Assembly: GCA_020809705.1 (NCBI GenBank)
Contig: CP085826.1
Span: 744,001-808,000 of the forward strand
Source of the DNA: Calonectria ilicicola
Taxonomy: Eukaryota; Ascomycota; Sordariomycetes; Hypocreales; Nectriaceae
Length of the DNA: 64,000 nt
Direction: 5' to 3'
In this document: positions 57,161-64,000 of the stretch, piece by piece
Numbering within the stretch: the first letter of the stretch is position 1
Layout: each line of letters begins with the position of its first letter
Position numbers and translations under genes: made by a program
Notes under the pieces: generated by a model
What the model was told of the DNA's origin: nothing
The model's database searches: none
The model's input: the letters and a program-made list of their open reading frames with translations, nothing else

Positions 57161-57499
57161 GTAAAAGATATTATATCTAGTATACTAAGTGTACTATATA
57201 TATTAAAATAAAATAATAATATATAGATAGATTAGATCTTATTATAAAAGATAGAATTAATTAGCTTTTAATATAATTTAATTATTTTAATTATAATTAA
57301 TTATTATTTAATATAATACTTTTATTATTTTATTTACTATAATATACTTAATTATTCTATTAATAATAAACTTTTTATTTTAATTAATTTATTAAATTAA
57401 GAATTAATTAAATTATTATATATTAAAAGCTTTTATTTAATTAATTATTTATATTAATAATTAAGTAATAATAATATTTAGAAAGAATCTTATTATTAC

Positions 57500-60400
57500 T
57501 ACTCCTTTTAGCAATACCAAGTTAATTATAGAGCTATAGTAGATTAAGAAAAAACTTACAAATATATAAGCCTAGCTTAAAGTAAAAGAAGCTAGAACTA
57601 TTATAATTAAAGGAAGTAAAGGTAAAGATATTAATGAAATTTTAAGATCTCCAGTCCTAGAACCTTTTCTAGAAAAAGCTACTAATATAGTCCCCTTCCT
57701 TATCTAAATAAAAAAATACTTTTATTTCTTTTTAATCTAATTTATAATTTCTAAAGTCTAAGTATTATATATTAAAACCATTTTTTAAGAAGATATAAAA
57801 GTATAATTTAAATTTATTATAAAAGATTATTTGGAAAATAAGGATAATATTAAGTAAATTAAAAAAACTTAAAAAATCTTTAAAGATTAAGAAAATTTTA
57901 AGATTATTATTAAAAATAATTTTAATATAATTAATATAAAATAATAAACTATAAATTAATTATATAAATTTAAATAAATAAAATCCTATAACTAATATTT
58001 AACTAAATTTAAAAGAATTATAATATAAATAATCTAAAATAATAATACACTAATAAAGCTTTATTATAAAGGCTTAAAAAGTAAAGTTAAAAATAAAATC
58101 TATAAAGAAGATTAATTAAAGAAACTCTTAAAATATATTAAAAGTATTATTAAAATTAATAAAAAATAATTTAACTAATATAAAAAATATATTTAAGATA
58201 ATAAAAACCTATATATCCTAAATAAAGAAAAAACCTAGAATAAATAATAAAGTATTATATATAGGACTTATTTAGAACTAATAGAACTTAATATTATCTA
58301 AGGGTATAATAAAAGTAAGATTACTTACTTTAATTATAGAAAGAAAGAATATAAATTCTTTAAATATTACTTCCTAAAAATAAGAAATCAATTTAAATCT
58401 ATATTAAAAGAATAAAAATAATTTAATATTATAAAAACTTAATAAACCCTAGTACTAGAAGGAAAAAAGAATACTATAAGAAAAGTTATTCTTATTATTA
58501 TTAAGAAATATAAATTAACTATTATAATTAAATAATATATAAAAAATTATAAGTTATATAAGATAAAACTTACTTTATAATAAGAAATTAATAAAACTAT
58601 CCAAAAAGCATAATCAACCTAATAAGAAGGCTAATCCTACCTTCCCTATAAATAATTAAAATAAGCTAAGAAAATAGAAATCCTTATATTTATTCTAGAT
58701 ATATATACTAATAAAGTACTAATATAGTAGAATATTTACATTTATAATAAAAATGAAAATAGAAAATAAATAATTAATATTAAAAGAATGGCCTAATAAG
58801 TTAAGGAACCCTTATAAAATGGAGACAAAGTCTTCCTATTTATATAAAGTAAATAACAACTAGGAAACCATAATTCCTAATCTATTTAATATAAAAAGAA
58901 TAACCTTAAACTAAATATAATATATAAAGAATATAAGAATATCTTATAAATAAGCTACTATAATTATAACTACTTTTAATATATAAAGTAAAAATAATAT
59001 ATAATATATTTCCTTATTAAAGTAAAAGATATAATTATTTATTATATTTATAAAAGATACTTTAACTAATATAAAGTAATAAAAAGAAATCCCTACTATT
59101 AGTTTATTATATTAGAATTAAGTAAATTTAAGTTCTTTAATTATAATAAGCTACCTTAGAATAAATATTAAGACTTTAAATATAATATCTATATAATAGA
59201 TAAAGTAATAGCCTAATACTAAATAAAACTAAAAAATAAGTAAAGCCCCTTATAGAAGAATAGCAGGAATAGCTAGGGTAATGACCCCTAGAGCTACTAA
59301 AAGAACTCCTTAAAAAAGCTTTATATTTTACAACTAAAGAGTAACCCTAATAATAACTAGAAGTAAAAGTAAGGATTAAAGGGAAGTAATATAATATTAT
59401 AATAAATAATAGAGCCAAACAAAATTATATTAATCCTTAAGTAATTAATTAATTTTAATTATTATAAATAATAAAAGTTAATTTATATAAAATTATTAAT
59501 ATAAAAGGAATCTCTTTTAATTATAATAATAATATTATAAATAAAAAAATTAATTATTTAAAAGTCTTTATTAAAGAAAAGAATTAAAGAGTAATTTTTA
59601 ATATTATTAATATTAGATAGTATAATCTAGTTTTAAGGTACCTATAGTTATACCAATATAACCCTAATATCTGCTAGTATATTAATTAGATATAAATATT
59701 TAAGAAGTATAATATAGCTAGTGATACTTTTATAAAATATAATAAAAGATCTTAAATTTCTAGCTTTAATTAAGTAAAAGATATAAGTAAAGAAGAATCT
59801 TTATTATTTAAAAGAATAAAATATAAATATAAGAATAATTAAAAAAGATAAAAATAATAAATAATTATTTATTTTAAAATATAATTCTAATAAATTAATA
59901 AAAGCTTTAAAAAATAAAGGTTAAAGTAAAAATAGATAGATTATATAATATATTCTTATAGTATTAAATTTATAAAAAGCTCTTTATAAAAAAATTAAAT
60001 ACTAGATTATTTAAGTTTAATTAGTAGGATTATAAAATTATCTTTAAAGATAGATCTAATACTTAATTTTACTTTATTTATAATCTTAATTAAATTAAGT
60101 TTAATATTTTAAAAGAATATATTTAAGATATACTTAAAAAAAGATATATCTATATTTTAAACTTTAAAGCTAATTACCTTATTATATTTATATTTAAGAA
60201 AAATAAGAAGCTATACCTTATTATAAATTACTAATAATTTAATAATATTATTATTAAAGATTACACTCTATTATTATTAATTAATAAAATAAAAAATTAC
60301 TTTTATAAAGTTAATATCTTTATTATATTAGATTTTAAAAAAGTATATAATCTTATTTATATTAAAGAAGAATATAAATAGAAAATTACTTTTTAAATAA

Positions 60401-61330
60401 AGTTTAGATTATTTAAATATTTAATTATATTTTTTAAACTTATAAATATATTAGTATTATTTTAGTAAATAATAATTAATATATTATAAAAATATTTAAA
60501 TATCTTTATTATTTATTATCTAGATAATATTCTTATTTTCTTTAAAAATAAAAAAGAATATAAAGAATATATTTATAAGATCTTAAAAGTTCTCTAAGAT
60601 ACTAAACTTCTAATTAAATTAAAAAAAGTAAGTTCTATATTTAAAAAGTAGAATTTTTAAGATATATTATTAGCTCTAATGAAATTTATATAGATCTAAA
60701 GAAAGTTATTATAATAAAAGATTAGAAGGAATTTATTAATATAAAGAAAGTATAAGCCTTCCTTAGATTTACTAATTATTACTAAAGATTTATTAAAGGA
60801 TTTAATAAAATTACCTTAAATATAATAGAACTAATTAAGAAAGAAATTACCTTTTAATAGGAAAATAAAGTATAATAATTATTTAAAGTTATAAAAAATA
60901 TTATTTTAAAAGAACTTATTCTTATAATATTTAACCCTAATAAGCCTATAAAGCTAGAAACTAATATATCAGACTTTGCCTTAGGGGCCTAGATCGGATA
61001 ATAAGATAAATAAGAAAATCTATACCCTATAGTATTCTATTTGTATAAGCTATATAGCTTTAAGTTAAATTACTTAATTTATAATCAAGAATTCCTTATT
61101 ATTACTAATACTTTTAAAAAATTCTAATAATATCTTTTAGAAAGTAATTATAAAATTATAATATATATTAACTATAAAAATATTATTTACTTTACAATTA
61201 TTTAAAAACTTAATAAAAGGTAATTATAATATATAGAATATTTATCTAAATTCAATTACTAAATCATTTATATTAAAGAAACTGAAAATAGCTACACTAA
61301 TATGATTAGCTACTAACCTAATTACAATAT
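57500..61330 (+). mobile_element. decayed Ty3/gypsy element, plus strand (gag to RNase H)
   Basis: A zinc-knuckle ghost lies at 58326-58367. RT motifs follow: NYxxFNNIIIKDYTL (about 60,218), the active site YYLDNILIF (60514-60540, YLDD with D-to-N), and VEFLRYIIS. RNase H has LETNxSDFALGA (SDFALGA at 60969-60989) and ends near 61,320 with an E-N-S-x-T-N-M-I-S pattern resembling ENxRADALS. Integrase does not follow, so the element is cut at about 61.3-61.5 kb. Many stops. Confidence 0.7.
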
Positions 61331-61599
61331 TGATACAGTAGGATTAGAACAGTAGAGGTCTTAATAATATATAGTAGGAAGATTAATATCTTCTTCTTTA
61401 TCTACCTTAGTAATAAGCTTATATATATTTTCCAAAAGTACCTAAAGCATATACTTATAAGATTCTATATATATTAATACTATTTCTATATTATATTTTA
61501 ATATATTTAAGAAATTATTTATTATTTTTAATAATTAAAATATTATATATACCTTCTTATTCTAAATCTTTATATTTTATATAATCTTTTTCTCTAATT

Positions 61600-63560
61600 T
61601 ATCTAAATAATAACCTTATTCTTAAAAGATCATCCTCTAGGTCTCTTTATAGGAGGATCTAGGCCAGATCTTGGATTAATAATCGGCAGAGAAGTCTTAT
61701 ATGGTCGCCCTAGTCGCTACTTGGGAGGATCTAGGCCTGTATTATTCTCCTACTAATCTAGCTTAGGATATTTATAAGGTCTTCTAGATTATTATTTTAG
61801 TGGTAAGATAGTCTTATTTTCTTTCTTAACTATTAGTAAGAGGATCTTATAAGATTAGCCTAGTTTCTTTTTACCTAGTAATTCTTTTAGGCTAGAAGTA
61901 GTGATAGGGGCTTTGGTTTATTTTTTATTATGATTTTGAAGTTATTAGGCTAGTTGAAGGATATTGCTTTTAAGAGCTTACTAATATTAAAATTCTATAA
62001 TTAAGTCTAGATTAATATTCTTTGCCTAGATTTATATAGTCTAATAATGCCTATAATCTTTCTAATTTATTTAATATTTTTTTATAATTATTAAATTATA
62101 TTTATTAGTATATTAGTTTTTTTAGCTAAGAATCTTATTTATTTTATATTAATTAGTTTTATTATCTTTAAAAATTGGTTTAGGTTTCTTTAGCTAGAAG
62201 TTATTAGTATAGGCTAATATAAGCTACTAGTATAAGATTATTAGATGTATTTTTATATTATTTAATAGATCTAGCTTGTATATTAGATTATTAATTATTC
62301 TTTTAATTATAAATGGGCCTAATTGTTATTATAATTATTTATATGGTGGCTTATTTGGTAGATAATATTTATAATATAGTTATAAGTAGATCTTATTATT
62401 AATCTTAAGTTAGATTAATTAATGCTTAGTATTATATTACTTTTTCATCTTAGCTATTATAAAATCTATAGCTAGTTATACTTTTTTTAAATAGCTTTTT
62501 TTAAAAATAATAGATCTATATTTTCTATTACCGATTACATTAACTTTATTAGGCCTTGGAGAGTGATCCTATAGATGAATTTGTATATAAAGGCTTTAGT
62601 TATAGTATTAAATGCTTTATTTAGGTTTTATTATAATACAGGCAGAATATATAACCAATCTTCTATTAGATACTTTATATAGTAAAAGTGTATTATTATT
62701 TTAATTATTTAGTTATATCTTTCTGCTAGTCTATTAGCCTACAGGTGATATACTATTATTATTATTTTTATTCCAAAACTTATTTATAAATCTCTTTAAA
62801 ATTTTAAATTAAATTTGCTATTATAGTGTAAAATGATAACTTTTAGTATACCTTAGTTAAAGAGTATAAGCTATTAGGCTAATATAGTTGCCTACTCCTT
62901 ACCTATATATTTAATAAATCCTAGGATTAATAAATATCTTTTACTTATTATATAAGTAATTATTATTAATTAATTATAAATATTTTATCTTTTTAATATT
63001 TATAATAATTCTTTTATTAATATTAATAAAAGTTTAATAATAAAATCTATTATTATTATATATATAGATAGGATTAGAGATCTATTTAATAAATAATTTC
63101 TAATAGCTTATTGGTAATTAATTTATTTAAGATAGTATATTTTATATTTATAAATATACTTTTTAGCTTATTATATTAAGTTTTTAATATAAAGATTAAA
63201 TAGCTTTTTTAGTATCCTTTCCTTATTAAAGTAGTGCTAATTATTATAAGCTATCTTTAAGAATTTATCAATTATAAAGTAAAGGATATAAAGCCTATAA
63301 TATCCAAACTAGCTATAATAATATAAAAATCCTTTATATAATTTAAAGTATATTTTATACTTTAAAATATTTATAATATTCTTATTATTAAATATTAAAA
63401 GATCTAAGATCTCTTTCCTTACTATTATATTAATAATCTTTATATAATATATATTATTAAGGTATTTCTCTTAGAACTTCCTTTTAGACTTCTCTATTAT
63501 TAAGGCTTCTATTACTATTAGTATATTATCTAAAGCTATGTAATTAGGTTGTAATTGTAT
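61600..63560 (-). mobile_element. decayed Ty3/gypsy integrase and C-terminal tail, minus strand
   Basis: Minus-strand reading from about 63.5 kb gives an integrase ghost, then DHSPRPNKVNVIG (about 62,531-62,570) followed by LAIDFIIAKMKKY, the post-integrase linker of gypsy polyproteins. A tail in a less-mutated patch (61,640-61,740) reads GLDPPK, GRPYKTSLP and PRSGLDPPIKRPRG, recalling AT-hook-like Pro/Arg-rich ends. It is a separate element from the plus-strand copy that abuts it. Confidence 0.6.
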
Positions 63561-63587
63561 TTGATTTCTGTTGGTCTCTAGGGCTAT

Positions 63588-63750
63588 TGTCACAGGTCAC
63601 ACAGGTAGTCATGTGTGGAGTCACGTGTGTACCACACATACGTATAATGTTAATATTAGCCGATTGTAGTGAGAGCTTTTTGCCCTTTTTATTGTACAAT
63701 ATAGTTATTATGCCTACCCCTGGCCTTATCTTGTGACAGTTTGTGTAATT
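63588..63750 (-). mobile_element. LTR fragment, inverted decayed copy of the 43.9-kb LTR
   Basis: In reverse complement this matches 43,870-44,023, sharing the 20-mer GGCCAGGGGTAGGCATAATA (here 63706-63725) and the end CTGTGTGACCTGTGACA. In that orientation the 63-kb copy has A where the other has G at many sites (for example in the GTGTTGTGCGATGAAGAGGG stretch), as RIP would give. Confidence 0.65.
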
Positions 63751-64000
63751 GTTTAATTATGCTTTATTATGGTTATCTAAAATAGAAGATACCATTAAGC
63801 TAAGAAAAGCCTAAATTATATTACTATAACCTAGTAATAATAAAAATCCTTATAAAAATCAATTAAAAATCCCTTAATCCTATAAATAAGATAGTATTAG
63901 ATTATTCTAAGTATAAGTAATAATTAACCTAAGTACTACCAAGAAAGAATATTTATATTAAGATAAGTAAAGCTGATATTATAATATTAGCTAGTAGCTA

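Larger units (their letters stand above)
53300..64000. other. A/T-rich RIP-like island of retrotransposon remains
   Basis: Base composition drops abruptly at about 53.3 kb and stays overwhelmingly A/T to the end of the window, apart from short patches of ordinary composition (57,030-57,160; 61,640-61,740; 63,570-63,730). There is no open frame of useful length. Translating through stops shows gypsy-type polymerase, zinc-knuckle and integrase ghosts on both strands. Stop codons (TAA/TAG from CAA/CAG or TGG), Cys-to-Tyr and Asp-to-Asn changes all fit C-to-T/G-to-A mutation, the signature of repeat-induced point mutation. Confidence 0.85.

Noticed and set aside
53300..64000. Possible mitochondrial DNA insertion or centromere
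   Set aside because: The A/T richness suggested it, but readable gypsy motifs with transition-type damage on both strands explain it better. A centromere role cannot be tested from sequence alone.
1..64000. CRISPR arrays, rRNA, secondary-metabolite backbone enzymes
   Set aside because: No regularly spaced direct repeats, no rRNA-like sequence, and no PKS, NRPS or terpene-cyclase motifs were seen.

Overview
The window comes from a filamentous ascomycete (Pezizomycotina). The genes carry short introns of about 50-60 nt with GTAAGT-like donors and CTAAY branch sites. Several families are typical of filamentous fungi: two Zn2Cys6 regulators, a DUF7708/NACHT STAND protein, a CBM1-bearing esterase, a secreted tyrosinase and an SRR1-like protein. 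The last 10.7 kb is an extremely A/T-rich block of retrotransposon remains that looks like repeat-induced point mutation (RIP). The sequence does not fix the genus.

Layout. 0.8-8.6 kb: a STAND NTPase (minus) head-to-head with an SNF2/HLTF-type helicase (plus). 9.1-11.3 kb: a lipoxygenase (minus). 13.0-14.2 kb: a UPC2-like Zn2Cys6 regulator. 15.0-19.8 kb: an ammonium transporter and an amidase, divergent across a promoter with GATA-factor motifs, which reads as a nitrogen-scavenging pair. 20.6-23.2 kb: a membrane- or GPI-anchored SGNH hydrolase and a secreted tyrosinase. 23.5-30.2 kb: an orphan exon-like fragment, an SRR1-like protein, a DUF7587-like protein and a small secreted protein. 30.5-40.0 kb: a compact set of Zn2Cys6 regulator, Baeyer-Villiger-type flavin monooxygenase, alpha/beta hydrolase, short-chain dehydrogenase and quinone-reductase-like dehydrogenase. 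These could together run alcohol to ketone to ester to alcohol plus acid on a lipophilic substrate; this is the best candidate for an undescribed pathway here.

40-46 kb is gene-poor: a frameshifted GNAT fragment, a probable solo LTR with near-perfect target duplication, an ACTTCCAA minisatellite, a small zinc-ribbon-like ORF and an LTR remnant. 45.9-52.3 kb: a CorA-like multi-exon gene, a CE1 acetyl-xylan esterase with CBM1, and a small kinase-fold protein. At 53.29 kb a gene is cut off by the A/T-rich block.

From 53.3 kb to the end there are no intact genes. Ghosts of at least three Ty3/gypsy-type elements in both orientations can be read. Their catalytic and zinc-binding codons carry C-to-T/G-to-A changes: YLDD became YLDN on one strand and YLNN on the other, and all four ligands of a CCHC knuckle became tyrosine. 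An LTR fragment at 63.6-63.75 kb is an inverted, decayed copy of one at 43.87-44.02 kb.

Exon boundaries were placed by eye from splice consensus, reading frame and family resemblance. No alignment or search was run.
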